Shown piece after piece: positions 23,701 through 35,640 of a stretch of DNA of 64,000 nucleotides (positions are counted from its first letter, which is position 1; each line of letters opens with the position of its first letter). The notes beneath the pieces are model-generated. The model made no database searches. It was not told the DNA's origin and saw nothing but the letters and a program-made list of their open reading frames with translations. The position numbers and the translations under genes were made by a program. This DNA comes from Chaunax sp. Z400 (Eukaryota; Chordata; Actinopteri; Lophiiformes; Chaunacidae): NCBI GenBank assembly GCA_037577475.1, contig CM075192.1, forward strand, positions 8,788,908 through 8,852,907. The letters run 5' to 3'.

Positions 23701-26384
23701 AATTATACCAGATATGACAATACTCTGAATGTGATAGGTGTCATGTAACCAGCATATTGCATTTGAAAATTCCGTATCAGACATTTTTCTGAATGGAATG
23801 TTTTCTGATTAATACATGTGAGATAAGCCAATATCATTCAAATTTTGGTTCCTTTATTTGGACATGTATATGGTCCATTTAGAAAACATGTCTCAGTTGG
23901 GGTTTTTACCATATGTTTCAACACACGGCGCCTTGTTTACAGTTAACAGTGGTAGAGACAACGATCCTCTCTGGTAGAGATGCATGGGAAAAGGTTTTCC
24001 CATACACCAGATTTCTGTTCAGAAGGAGAAGCACACCTACATTTAAACATCAGAACAGTTGTTATCCAAACACTTGCATATCAAAGTTTTTGGATATTAA
24101 GTTTTCTGTTGCCTCCTTGCTGGTAGTTTTTAGCCATGGTTCAAGTTCCAGTTTTTGTCAGTCAAAATTTGTTGGAACAATTTCTCCTAAATCCTCAGTT
24201 GCCACGTTTTTTTGTTGCTTCACTTAAAAACCAAAGTTCACTGAACGAGCACATAACAAAAGTCAACACAATCATACTTGATATTTGCTCTCCAAGCTGA
24301 ATTTCTGCAAGTTTAACTCTTGAAAACTCATAGAAATGAGTTCAAAATCCCAAACTTGTCCAAACACTTTGAGTTAAAGAGAAGGAGTAAGTGGACGTAG
24401 GTAAATGGGACTGTAGTGTTTTACAGTGCAGGTACAAGCCCTCCACAGGAGGAAAAGCAGAGCATTCATTTACATTTCATTTATTCTGTAAACAGACGCT
24501 ATTTTTGAGGCACTCCAACAAATTAATGGAGTTTACATGGTTGGACGCGAAACATATATGGAATTTAGAGACCAAAGGGTTACCACAACAATGGTGCCCA
24601 CTTAGTGTAGGTGTAAAAAGGGGGAGAATACGTTCCATTAGAGAGTTTTTGGTTTGCATCAATCATGACTAATCAAATGATCTCAACTAATTCCCTTCAG
24701 AAGCACTGCTCTCTCCACAGTGCTCTAACTATAATGGATGAGGAGAATGCTGCTAAGATAAAATTAATGTCTTTGTATAGGAGATGCAGACTTAAGGTGC
24801 AAATGAGGGATGAATAAAAATAAACTGTAGAAAATCTCCCCTGCCTCTTCCCATAGAAAATGTAGGGCAAAGTATTAAGTGCTAGTTAATGTAGATTACA
24901 ATGTGCAACAGAAAAAGCTCACTGATGTAGTCGGGTGCATAATCACACGGGCCTTTGTGAGTAATCGTAAGCCTTACAGTAAGGCATAACAAAGGGAGTC
25001 ATAATAAAACAAATAATCAAAATGGTTTGAAATATATGCATGAGTGATTATATCCATCTCAGCCAGTGATAAAATGTAATATCAATGGTCTGCATCTAGG
25101 AAAACAGGAATGAACCAAACGTTCTGACCTGCTGCTCAAAAATCTCTGAGGTAGATGGTGACGGAGAGCAAATGAATGAAGACTGATTGGACCAAAAACA
25201 ATGAGCTAAATATTAACAAGGTCAATTTCAAAGAAATTCTTTGTGTTCAAATTGTTGATACATTACACATTTTATGCAAATGTTTCCATTATAAAGAACA
25301 GATGTGTCCAGTTGAAAATAGAAAAAATAATGTGAACCTACTTCTTTAGGCTTAAATATATAACATTAATATGTTTATGAAGTATTTGACTGCTGGTTAG
25401 ATGTTATTGTCATAAAACTGGGATGTCTGTGCTCAAGAAAGTTGCAAATATTTGTGAAAATGGTGGAATGTGAACAGAGAAAGAAGAGAAAAGGTGACTG
25501 GTGGGTAATATACTGTGACATATTGCAATGATTCTGCAGGACAGCACCATGGTTATGACCTTCATGACCTACAGTATCATGGGTCTGTAAAGCATTTTTG
25601 ATATGAACAAAGCTCATGCCTTCCATCCCAACCAATGGTAAGCTCCGTTACTCTACCACACACATCGCCCTGCAGCTTGTGTTTAGTTTGTTAATAATTT
25701 AGGCAGCAGTGTTTTCATGTTTATGTGTAGCTGAAGGTAGGAGAGCATGTTTATGACTTTATTATATAAAGTATGTGCACATGTCCATGGGCAAATGAGC
25801 AAACATTCATTGAAGTTTGTCTTTATCAATCACAGAGGGGATAAATTACTGCTGGTGGGTGTGTTTTGTGTGTGTGTCGGTGTGTGGGATTGAAACGAAG
25901 CCCAAACACACTGTACATCCATATGCACTAGGACTTTATCAGATTTACTGAATCATTTATGTGGTAAGCTCAGGAACAAAGTCGTGTGCATAATTGCATA
26001 ACATCACTCATATCTGCCATGTGTGCCATTAACGTAATGCTTGGTCTCAGCACCTGCCCTGGTAATTAAAATCTTAAAGATTAATCACAAACTATGGTCC
26101 CTTTCAGGTGAGGCTGAGATTTGTCTCTGCATTCACATGGTCTCTATTCTACTCAATATGCAATATTTCCTGTTAAAAAACCCACACAAACATCAAAACG
26201 AGGTAGCACATCCTGTAACTATGATCACTGCTACCTCGAGGCACACACACTGATCTGTAATTAAACTCCCTTTTGTTCTCATTAGCTCTGCAGGCATCTG
26301 AGTGAAAACCTGGACAGTTGGCTCTTCTAACAGGTCGTCACCTAAAAATTGGTTTAGCTCTGATATGCAATGTAGCTTCAGGTA
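23701..26384. other. Unique or unrecognised sequence
   Basis: No gene recognised. At 24271-24299 a 29-base string matches the left edge of the GC-rich repeat at 29101-29129 at 26 of 29 positions, so part of this stretch may be an unrecognised repeat. Confidence 0.45.
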
Positions 26385-26450
26385 AGATAAAATAAGATAA
26401 GATGAGATGTATTTTTATTGTCCCCGAGGGGAAATTTGTTCTGGACATGT
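26385..26450 (-). mobile_element. LINE 3' tail fragment
   Basis: On the minus strand it reads AAATTTCCCCTCGGGGACAA, then TAAAAATACATCTCATCTT. This is the 3'-terminal signature of Rex1/CR1-like fish LINEs and of SINEs that share their tail. Only about 65 bases remain, as expected for a severely 5'-truncated insertion. It matches the tail of the SINE at 22811-23040 in opposite orientation. Confidence 0.65.
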
Positions 26451-26639
26451 GTACACATGTCAAAGTGTCATTAACCTCATAACCCGTGGAGCACATGGCT
26501 AAAAGCTGTAATATTAAAGGGACAAACTGCTCTAAAATCAAAATGACATATTTTTACTCTTAACTGGAGTGCTATTTATTCATCTAGATTGTTTCTGAAT
26601 GAGATGCAGTGATTTGGGGTTTTTTCTCCCTCAAATGTA

Positions 26640-27165
26640 GTGGAAGCAAATGGCACTTTAGAAAGATAAATTTCACTGAAAAAAAAAAGAGTCTAACTTT
26701 ACAGAAAAAAATGAAAATTTTTACAGTAATTTTCTGTTTGTTCAGTTTAATATGAAACTGTGTAAAATTATGGACATTGTCTGTAAATTCATTAACCAAC
26801 TGTTTTTAAGTGTAAGGCCAATAAGTATTAGTAGTATTTTTCTTCTTTCTTAAATTACATACATGCAAAATCACATTAGTTAACTGTAATGAAATATATA
26901 GCTTGTTACAGAAGGATTCATGTCCATACTTTCTTTGTCATTTCAAGGTAAATGTTATTAGTTTGTATTAATGTGTACTTTTACATTCAAAGTCTAATTT
27001 TGAATGCAAATTTAGCTTCTTTTTTTTTTTTTTTACATCAAACATAATGTAGTCATTTTGAAAGAAAGTATGGTTATTTACTGTAATTTGACTGTGTCCG
27101 TCTGGAAACTCGGCTGCCAGATTTTTACTGTTTATTTACAGTGTTGAAAAACTCACAGCAACGCC
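26640..27165. repeat. Degenerate AT-rich repeat, possibly a DNA element
   Basis: TTACAGTAATTTTCTG, TGTAAAATTATGGACA, TTTACTGTAATTTGACTG and a GAAACTCGGCTGCCAG block near 27105 resemble a common AT-rich fish element in which TTTACTGTAA words recur on both strands. There is a 16-base T run at 27019-27034. Boundaries are approximate. Confidence 0.35.
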
Positions 27166-29041
27166 TCATTCAATAAATCATGACCCGGATACTCAGGACA
27201 ATTCACAGACCTTGATGTATGCAGTTTCATGTAGGACCTATTTTATTACTGTATCACAGTGCAGAAAGAAACATGTATTTACTCATGGAAGAGAGGCTAT
27301 AGCTAACAAGGCTGACTAAGCTTCCTGAAGTTAAAGGTCAGCCAAGGAGGATGACGTTTATGTTACATCTTGTCTTGTAACAAGGACAGGCCTCTCGTAG
27401 ATGCCTGAAGTAGATGCATGTTTCCCTCTGTGCAGTGATACAATATGAATCTGTAGACAGAAAATAGTTCCCCCATCAATCTGCTCACCACAAGGTCTAT
27501 GGATTATCCAGAGTAAAGAGGTCATGATGTCTAGACACAGAAATAGCTGTTGAGTTTTTCCAAATGTATTTTTTGACCCTGTCCCTCTAATGATGATGTC
27601 TCCACACATGGCTCATTTAGACATTAGTCTCTGTTTAAGCATCAGTTCATAAAAAACGTGTAAAACTTTCACGGATCTAAAGCTACAACTCAAAGGATAT
27701 TTGAAAGCAATACAGGATCCTTCCCTCAAAGCCGTTCACTCTCCCTTCCTCCCATTGTGGTTTCTCACCTACTCTTCAAGTAAAATGGAGTTGAATGAGT
27801 TCATACATGCCAACTGAAGTCAACAGTGTGTGAGGGCAAAATGAACTTGAGGCAAGGTCACACTATGACTCAGCCATGGTGGTTCTAGCAGCCATCCTTT
27901 AAGACTCACTGAGTGTGCATAAGGCTGAACTGAGGGAATTGACAGTGTGCTGCTGCTGGCTTGTGGCTATTAAAGCTCAACAGGGTTAATTGTGTAATTA
28001 GACTGAACCTGTTGACCTCAGTTTTACTGGCCCCTACATGCCCTTAGACTAGATTCACATGTAGTCCTGAACACACATAAGCGCACACACACACACAGTA
28101 ATACACACCAGTGACGTACTTGTCTCTTTTACTGTTCCTTAGCTAAGCTGTACTTTCCGTGCACAATACTAACATTGTTGGAGTAAATCCTTTGAAAACA
28201 TGTTGAAATGCTAAACTGAATGTTGAAATTGATCTGCTGCTTTCCAAAATTTGAGAGACATTTCTGACTGAAATGACACAAAAATCACAAATAGCATGAC
28301 CACAGGGTCTGATTTGTTTATCAGTCACAGAGAGGACACATTCATTTGGCTGGGTGTGTTTTGTGTGTCTGTCGGTCACACAATAAACTGCATCCAACCA
28401 TGACAAACAGCACCAGTCTCAAAAGGCCGAGTAAAGGCCGTGCAGGTTGATCCCGGTGCAGGCGTGGTGCGAGCTCAGCCAAATGAACTCAGCCTGCTGA
28501 GAATCATCTCGTGAGAAAAGAAAGATTTGTCTGACTTTGTCCTGTGGGGAATATCTGGTTACAGGTTTCGTACAGCATTCATGTCCCAGTATTTACTGTA
28601 GTTATAAGGCAAGTATTTTGAGTTAGAATGTCATTATGAGATGTCTTATGGTGTCAAACTTTATTGGAGGTGTCAGCCGATGACATGATGTCTATGCCAT
28701 ACCTGAACTAATGCTACTTCACTAAGGACATCACTGATGTACAGACAACATGCTGTTATTTGTCAAATTGTATAACGACTCATAAAAAATCTTTTTTTTC
28801 CTCAAAAGTGCTATGAAAATTGCTAGAACTATATGGTGTACAGAAACAACTGTCTGAATACTGTCCTACTGCTATAAATTGCATACTACATGCTAAGGTT
28901 AAACTTCATTTTATATTTGTTGCAAAATAAATCAAGGTAGTTTTTGTACAAATAGAAAATATATGAAGCTTGTATGAGTGGATGTCAATGTAATGTGACA
29001 ATGAAACTCTGCTGTACTGGAATTCTTAAATCTCAAAATCC
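27166..29041. other. Unique non-coding sequence, no gene recognised
   Basis: No gene or repeat end identified. A short CA run lies at about 28084-28098. The segment 27940-28040, with GGGTTAATTGTGTAATTAGA, has a regulatory look but no proof. Confidence 0.5.
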
Positions 29042-29066
29042 AAATAAATAAATAAATAAATAAATA
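29042..29066. repeat. (AATA)n microsatellite
   Basis: Six uninterrupted AATA units. Confidence 0.9.
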
Positions 29067-29100
29067 CACAAGAAGCAATTGAAATTGTTTAATGGAGACC

Positions 29101-30720
29101 ATCATACTTGAAATTTGCTTTCCGAGCTGCTATTGAAGCAGTCACACCAGCTGTGGTATACTGAGAAGGGGGGGGGGCTCCTCCGGGCCCACCTTCTTGT
29201 GGAGCTGGGTTGCCTCTTGGGTGTGGGTGGGTTCACGGGAGGCTCTGGGCTATTCCTGGGTGTGGGGCTTGTCTGTGTGCCAGGGGGAGGGGGGTCTTCT
29301 CCGGGCCCAGCCCCTGTGGGGTGGGGCGGTGCCGGCTTCGGTGCTCTGGTGATGCTCTGGGGGCGTGTTGGCATGGCCCTTTGGGCCGAGTAGGCCTGAC
29401 CCCTTCCTGACTAGGGGTGGCTGTGGGGACAAGTATTGGTGCCATTCAGGAAGCTGGCAGCCTAAGGGGGCATCTCTACCTCGCCCTTTAGGGCCTTCGT
29501 TTCCTTCCTGTCCTGTTACGTCTCATTACATGCACCCAAGGGCCTTGGAGGGTGGATATAGCATCAGACAGGTGGAGGGTAGGGGTGCTTCATTGTCAGA
29601 ATCACAATCAGAATCAGAATCTCTTTATTGTCATTGTACAAGTAAAACGAAATTGAATAGCAGCTCTTCAGTTTCAGTGCAATTTAAAAAGTGAAACAAG
29701 TGAATAAAGTGAATACATATAAAATGTACACATTTACAGATTTGCACTAGAATGCTCAATGCACAATAATGATGTTATTAAAGTTCAAATTTTAAGTTTT
29801 GTGCAGCATTTAGTGCTATGACAGCTCTGGGAAAGAAGCTGTTTTTTAGTCTATTTTTTAGTTTAGAGTGCCCACCAGAGACGGTCTGCCCTTCAATTTT
29901 AATTGCACCTGCCCCTGTCGCCCACCCTCCTCTGGTGGGGTGGGGGTCTGCGGTATGGGGGAAGGACGTGATCCCCCCTGGAGTGTCCCTCTCTCTCAGG
30001 AGTGACGGTCGGGGGTGTGGTCCTGTCCTCTCCGGTGTGTGGCAGGTCCCATGTCAGGGATCTGGGCGGATCTCGGTTGGAATCTAGACAGGTGGTGGGC
30101 TCGCCATCCCCTCTCCTTCTGGGGGCCGATCCCTGACGTGGGAGGCTCCCTCTGTGGCCCCCTGTGGGGGGCCTCTGCCCGTTCCCTTGGGGGTGGTTGT
30201 CGGGGGGGTTCTGTCTTCTCCGTTGCGTGGCAGGCCATGTGCTGGGATCCTGTGGACGGGGTCTTGGGGCTGGGGCACTGCTCGCGCTTGGGGGGGTTGG
30301 GCTCTGGCTGGGCTGGGGGGTCGGTCTGTGGGCCGGCCCCTGGCCAGGGGGGGCTCCTTCCGTGGCCCCCGGGTGGCTCTCCTTGGGGTGGGAGTGCGGT
30401 TCTCCCTGGGGCATGCGGCCTCGAACCCTTCCTGCTCTGTGGGGCCATAGGATGCTCTGGTGGTTTGGGCCCCTGCCTGCTTACTGCTGGGGGTCGACGT
30501 GGCATTGTAACGACCACCCTCACACACGAATACACAACTGACACACACGCACAATAAGGTCAATAAGGTTCTATTATTAAATCCCTGCTGTGATTGTTGT
30601 GGTTTTTGTCATTGTTGTTCTCTCTTTGCTTCTCTCTTGTCCTCCCAACCCCTTTCTGTTTTCTCCATGTCTTTCTACTCTCAACCCTCCCCCTTCGTTC
30701 CGGTCGCCTCGTCTAATTTA
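29101..30720 (+). repeat. GC-rich interspersed repeat, interrupted by a LINE tail
   Basis: The composition switches abruptly from AT-rich to G-rich on the plus strand at about 29165, starting with ten consecutive G. It is made of GGGGG, GGTGGG, CTGGGGC and CTCCGGGCCC words. An internal unit is repeated in degenerate form: TCCTGTCCTCTCCGGTGTGT at about 30022 and TCTGTCTTCTCCGTTGCGTG at about 30210, each followed by GGCAGG. Frames of up to about 180 codons lie open on both strands over the same bases because TA-containing stop codons are rare; proteins would be Pro- or Gly/Trp-rich and look like no known family. It ends in a pyrimidine-rich tail (about 30600-30720). The left edge AT segment recurs at 24271. 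Confidence 0.65.
29575..29880 (-). mobile_element. LINE 3' end inserted in the GC-rich repeat
   Basis: An AT-rich segment interrupts the G-rich repeat. On the minus strand it ends with AATTTCGTTTTACTTGTACA followed by ATGACAATAAAGAGATTCTG and repeated ATTCTG words, a typical 3' end of L2/CR1/Rex-type fish LINEs. Upstream on that strand is AACAGCTTCTTTCCCAGAGC, a phrase found before the tail of such elements. No reverse-transcriptase codons remain. The tail resembles that of the LINE at 47640-48030. Confidence 0.6.
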
Positions 30721-30889
30721 ATAATAAATAAAAAGCAGATTATGAAACAGGAGTAGTATGACAGACTGCTCCTTTGCAGGGAAAATCTATCTGGCACTGT
30801 AAGGCACCCAGAAGGGGTGGACCCAGGAGGGTTTACACTGCAGCCAGCCATCAGGGGGTGATAAAGATGTGTTGGCTTCATCGTTGAGG

Positions 30890-31440
30890 AGTTGTCATGT
30901 CGTCCATCTTTACACAGTCAATGTGTAATGGCCTTCTCTTTTGGAAAATATACCGGCAACGTTTACTTGCTTTCCTAGCGAGTTACTCGCGTCACTTGCG
31001 CAACGTTAATTTACAATGCCATTTACTGCTGACATCAACCATGACCATAGTAAACACAATAGCTGCCTTGTCTATGTTGTGGAAGTCACATATACAATGG
31101 AAAACCAAACATCGACGTTGATGGGTTCCCAGCACTACCCTGAGGCACACACAGACAGCTCTGGGTGTCCACATACAGCTATGATAAGCTTGTCTTCCAC
31201 TTCCACAGTAGCGTCCTACTGACGTCCAGATGTGTGGAGAAACTCAACACTGATAGGCTTTCTTGCCCGAGTTGAAATGTTTCTTATTGAGCGAATTTCA
31301 CTTCGTTCGCATCACGCCATCCGCGTCATTTGCTCCGCCCGTCGCGAATTTGCATCTACTCGTACCTTTCATTGACTATATGTAATCACGCTGCGCGAAA
31401 AATTTTCAGCGGTGTGAACGCAGCGTTATACAGCAGATCA
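30890..31440. other. Candidate decayed DNA transposon
   Basis: The right part (31270-31435) is unusually rich in CG, with ATTTCACTTCGTTCGCATCA, CCGCGTCATTTGCTCCGCC and GGTGTGAACGCAGCG. Such words occur at the ends of fish DNA elements. The left part has GCGAGTTACTCGCGTCAC. No clear inverted ends or target duplication can be drawn, so this is tentative. Confidence 0.3.
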
Positions 31441-33690
31441 GTTTATCTGTGGTCACAGGTTTGGAGAGTGCAAGAAAAAGATCATGGATACGCCAAAATA
31501 ATATAACACATAACTCATTATGTGGAACAGTGAAGTTTAGCCACAGTGAGAAACTATTGCTTCATAGCATTCTACACCTCCCTCCAGAGGTGTACAAGTG
31601 TGAGGAGACTCGGGGCAGGATGCAGGAGATGCTGGAGGAATTACATCTCCCGGCTGGCCTGTTATTGATCAGACAGAGGGCAGGAAGGAGTTGCTGATGG
31701 GGTAAAAATCTGCATGAGTTTCTCTCCCCGTGCTGTTGCTACTGTGATCATGATTTACAGGGTGAAAGTATAAACTGGCAAATAAAACCAACAAACACAG
31801 ACAGCCTTGCTCTTGAATTCTCCCTGAGGACCAAATTATTGGAACAGCGGTTATTCATCAAATGTCACTGGCACTAAAATATGACATTTTATTTTATTTT
31901 GCAATTTTATTTTTATTGGTTTTTCCAGATTAACAAAACATATATCCATCCCTCAACACAAATTATAAAGAAATAAATTAAGGGGGGGAAAAAAATCTGA
32001 TTTTTAATACATGCCCCTGCTGCCTTTTGCTAAACTCTTTCCAAGTAAACTGTTTTATATTGACAATGTTTTGATGTCTTGAAATTATATCTAGTGAAAG
32101 TCAATGAAAGAAAGTCCATATTGATATATTTAATAGTGGAACAACATGCATATACTACTAAAGCAGATAGTGACTAATCAATATTTTAATATTTTGCTAC
32201 TTTAAAAAAATATTTTTAATGTTCACGAGTCTTCAAAGTATGAAACCGAGTAGAGCTTTTGAGTGTGTGCAGGCTTTCATTTATTTAAATGTTTTGTCCA
32301 AAGGTTCCTGTGGAGTTATATGAGAAACATCTAAATGAGTGTGTTTAAAGTCATTTCACTGCAATAGAAAACAAGACCTGGGAAGATTCTGAGTCCCTAA
32401 ATCCACTACACACAACAAAAACATGCTGCTGTTAGAATATTGTGTGTAGCTTGCAATGCATTTTCCATAACAATCAATATTAATCCTGACTCTCTGGTTA
32501 GAGGGACAGCATGTGCTTCTAAGATTGAATCCAAAGCCCACTCTCTTGCACACAAACAGCATATCTAAGGTGAATAAAGAACATCTGCAGAGGAAAATTC
32601 ACAACACTTGAGTAAGCCAAAAAATTGTTAACAGCTAGATTTAGTGTTAGTCGCAGGGGAAGGCCTTCCTTGTGGGGAAGCCCAGTACCGGGAAACATTT
32701 CTGGTGCTTCAGAGAAAGAAGAGAACCTGACATAAGCACCTGATTTTTTTAAGTACTGTAGACACATCTTCTACCTGTCTGTCAAAAGTCACACAGATTA
32801 ATACAAAATTTTAAGATTTATTTGGAAACGCAGAACCAATTTTGGAGACAATGTGGGCACTCCGATGACACTGCTGTGCTGAGGTTTATAGATTATATCA
32901 GGATTTTAAATTGAGTTCACTTCTTTCTCTCCCTACTTAGGAGTTATATCCAAGCAACTGGATATCATAGAAAAATTGTCACTGAAAATTGTCATGGTCG
33001 AGGCACGATGGCAATTAAAAGACATTGGCTTCTTACAGAGCCTCCCAACCTTAACCAATGGATGCGTAAACAGCATATACTGTGTGGAATTTATGACATC
33101 CAATTAAAAGGGGGGTAGGAGGAAAGGGGAAAAGAGTATTGGGCTAAAAGGGATAGATGCATTACATTTTATAACGAACAACTCCAGTGTTTATCATGAA
33201 ATGTAATTAAGTGACTTCATCTTCACTGTGTTTTAAAGAAAACACAGTGGGGAAAGGTTTATTTGTAATGTCTCAAGATGAAGTGGTCTACCATGCTAAG
33301 GAGGAACCAAAATGTAATAACACTGGAAAGTAAAGGGCACTAAGTACAACCCATACCTCCAAGAAGGCCCATCAGTCCCCTTCAGTCAAACTAAAGCCTG
33401 ATGCAAATCCAAAAGAATTCCTGAATCCACCCTTTTATTCAGATCCACGTCAATATTTAATGGTTATTCCCTGCCATGAAGTTAAAGGTATACTCCCATT
33501 CAGTATTTTCCTTCCCAAGGCATGTGAAGAATATTTAAAGTAACCGCGATATTTTTACTCAGTAGGACAAATGCTATTCTACAGCCTGATATAACTGTCA
33601 TATTTTTTAGCACTGCGGAATACAGAGAACAATTCCCATTTTAATCTCCTGAGGGGAGAATGTTCTGAAGTAAAGCAAGAGGCATTTTCA
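31441..33690. other. Unique non-coding sequence, no gene recognised
   Basis: No supported exon or element. A frame at 31449-31697 has no recognisable motif. Confidence 0.5.
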
Positions 33691-33699
33691 AATTCGGTA

Positions 33700-34662
33700 C
33701 GTCTTCCCCAAGGGCTTTCCTAGATTTCTAGGCCACGCAAGGTCCCCCGCGTTTCAAGTGTTGGAAGTTTCGTTGGAAATTTCAAATCTGCGATCAAATA
33801 CCTAGGTATCACCTAGGTATCACAATTGATGAAACTCTTTCGTTTGTGCCTCACATTCAGCAGCTGGTGAAGAAACTGAAATTTGAAATTGGGATTTTAT
33901 TTTAGAATTAAATCATATCTTTCCTTCGAGGCCAGAAAGAGGCTTGTGGTTACCACCTTTATGTCTCTGCTGGACTATGGTGATGTCCTACACATGCATG
34001 CATCCTCGCAATGCTTACACGCACTGGACACTGTCTACCATAGAGCACTGAGGTTTATCACAAATTGTAAAGCCCTTACTCACCATTGCTTGTTGTATGT
34101 TAGAGTTGGATGGTCTGCATTGTCCACCCATAGACTTAACCACTGGCATATTCTTGTTTACAAGGCTATTATTGGTCTTCTTCCTTCTTATCTCCAGCAT
34201 TACATCAATCAAAAAAGCATTGGGAAGTTCTTATCTTTGCTCACAGGACTTATTTTTTCCTGTCGGTACCTAAAGTCCGTACTGAACTCAGAAAAACAGC
34301 ATTTAGGAATGCTGCTCCTTCTGCTTGGAATCAGGTGCAGCATTACCTGACTCTCCGGGAGCCGGTCTCTCTAAGTGCATTTAAAGCTAACTTAAATGAT
34401 TTAGATGCAGAATTATCTAGCTGTAAATGTTTTATATGACTTATGTAGCCCCCGATTGTTCCTTGATGTTGTTGACTGGTGACGAATGCTGATTAACATT
34501 TTGATGTTTTGTAAATTTTTGTAAGGCAATGATAATGTATTTGTATGGCTGTTTGTTGTACTGCCTGTTTGTGCTGCTGCCTGTCTTGGCCAGGACGCTC
34601 TTGTAAAAGAGATTTTAAATCTCAATGAGACTTTTTCCTGGTTGAATAAAAGTTAAATAAAT
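33700..34662 (+). pseudogene. Degenerate LINE reverse-transcriptase 3' end
   Basis: The encoded pieces follow the C-terminal part of non-LTR retrotransposon polyproteins: KYLGI, then TIDETLSFVPHIQQLVKKLK, KLGFYFR, a LDYGDVLHMHAS block, LDTVYHRALRFITNC, THHCLLYVRVGWSAL, RLNHWHILVYKA, then VPKVRTELRKTAF and APSAWNQVQ to a TGA at 34437-34439. The 3' UTR ends GGTTGAATAAAAGTTAAATAA, the usual tail of these fish LINEs. The frame is broken by an 11-bp tandem duplication at 33800-33821, a one-base insertion near 33881 and frame changes between about 34220 and 34260. The catalytic part of the reverse transcriptase and everything upstream are missing. The jockey-superfamily clade is not resolved. Confidence 0.85.
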
Positions 34663-35021
34663 TTTTCTTTAAAAATGGAAAACATGGAGAAGAGAAAGCG
34701 GGGAGGACATAAAATAAGAAAAATAAGGTGCGAGGAAAAGGCTTTTAAATAGCTGGCTTACACGGCTGGCTTGCGCACACGCATAAGAGAAGCTGTAGGG
34801 AAATGGCTGCCAGGTAGAGGAAATGCAAAACACATCTACCCATGGAATTCTCTTTCATTAGGCATGTTTTCCTTTGAATTATTCATTGAAACTTGACCAA
34901 ATAATAAAATGATATTTATAAATTGATATGCCGCATTTTGGGTGGAATGCATTTTGTATGCCTAGGCTGTTAGTTGAGTGGGAGTATACCTTTAGGTTAT
35001 GAACACTTGTAAAGTTGTTTT

Positions 35022-35087
35022 TGTGTGATGAACAAACAAAACAACAAACAGAGATCAGTGAAAACAGCTTGGCGAAGGTAATAAAAA
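35022..35087 (-). repeat. Dispersed repeat, short 5' fragment
   Basis: On the minus strand it begins ATTACCTTCGCCAAGCTG, then GTTTTCACTGATCTCTGTTT and a TTGTTTTGTTTG run, matching the first part of the repeat family at 4192. The rest of the unit is missing. Confidence 0.5.
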
Positions 35088-35184
35088 TATTTGCTCAGCT
35101 CCTATTACAGTACTTTACTTGTTAAGTTCATTCCAATAGGAGCGAGACAGAACAGCAAACTATCCCCCGTGAAACCTCTAACAC

Positions 35185-35239
35185 TGTGTGTTTGTGTGTG
35201 TGTGCGTGTGCGTGTGCGTGTGTGTGCCTGTGCGTGTGC
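35185..35239. repeat. (GT)n / (GTGC)n microsatellite
   Basis: An alternating purine-pyrimidine tract of GT units with interspersed CGTGTG units. Sequences of this type can form Z-DNA. Confidence 0.9.
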
Positions 35240-35329
35240 TCTTTTTCTACATTTTCACTGCCTGCACTGACAAAAAAAAAACATCTTACATTAGTGATTA
35301 GACATTGTGGCATTGGGGTTTTGGTTTTG

Positions 35330-35640
35330 TGCTCAGCAGCAGGTGAGAGAGGGTGTAGATGCGGCTCAGGTAAGCGGGGTTTGAGAGATAGTGATGTGAG
35401 GATGACAGGTGTTTGGCGTTTGGAACTGATTGCTCTCCCTTATTGCAGTAGCATGCTGGACCTGAGAGAGAGGCTGCCTGTGAGTCTGGAAGACGTGAGT
35501 GACACTTCCGAAGTGGCTGAAAAGCTGTGAATATTAAGTAAAGATTTATTTGTGTAAAATAAAGACTGTTAACATCCATCATCTATGCCTCACTGAGAGA
35601 ACCCACACTGTGGTAGCAGAGTCTACTGCTACAGGTAGGT
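35330..35640 (+). repeat. LTR-like or retroelement-end repeat, copy 1
   Basis: It contains CTGATTGCTCTCCCTTATTG followed by CAGTAGCATGCTGGACCTGA, a GAGAGAGAGGCTGCCTG string, an AAAATAAAGACTGTT polyadenylation-like segment at about 35557, and ACCCACACTGTGGTAGCAGA after it. The last phrase resembles the junction after a fish LTR, where a primer-binding site would start. A related block lies at 38490-38720. No internal coding region connects the two. Confidence 0.4.

Noticed and set aside
29996..30563. Overlapping open frames of 159-182 codons on both strands
   Set aside because: They come from GC-rich repeat sequence lacking TA-containing stop codons. Products are Pro- or Gly/Trp-rich in every frame, and the block resembles an interspersed repeat, so none is called as a gene.
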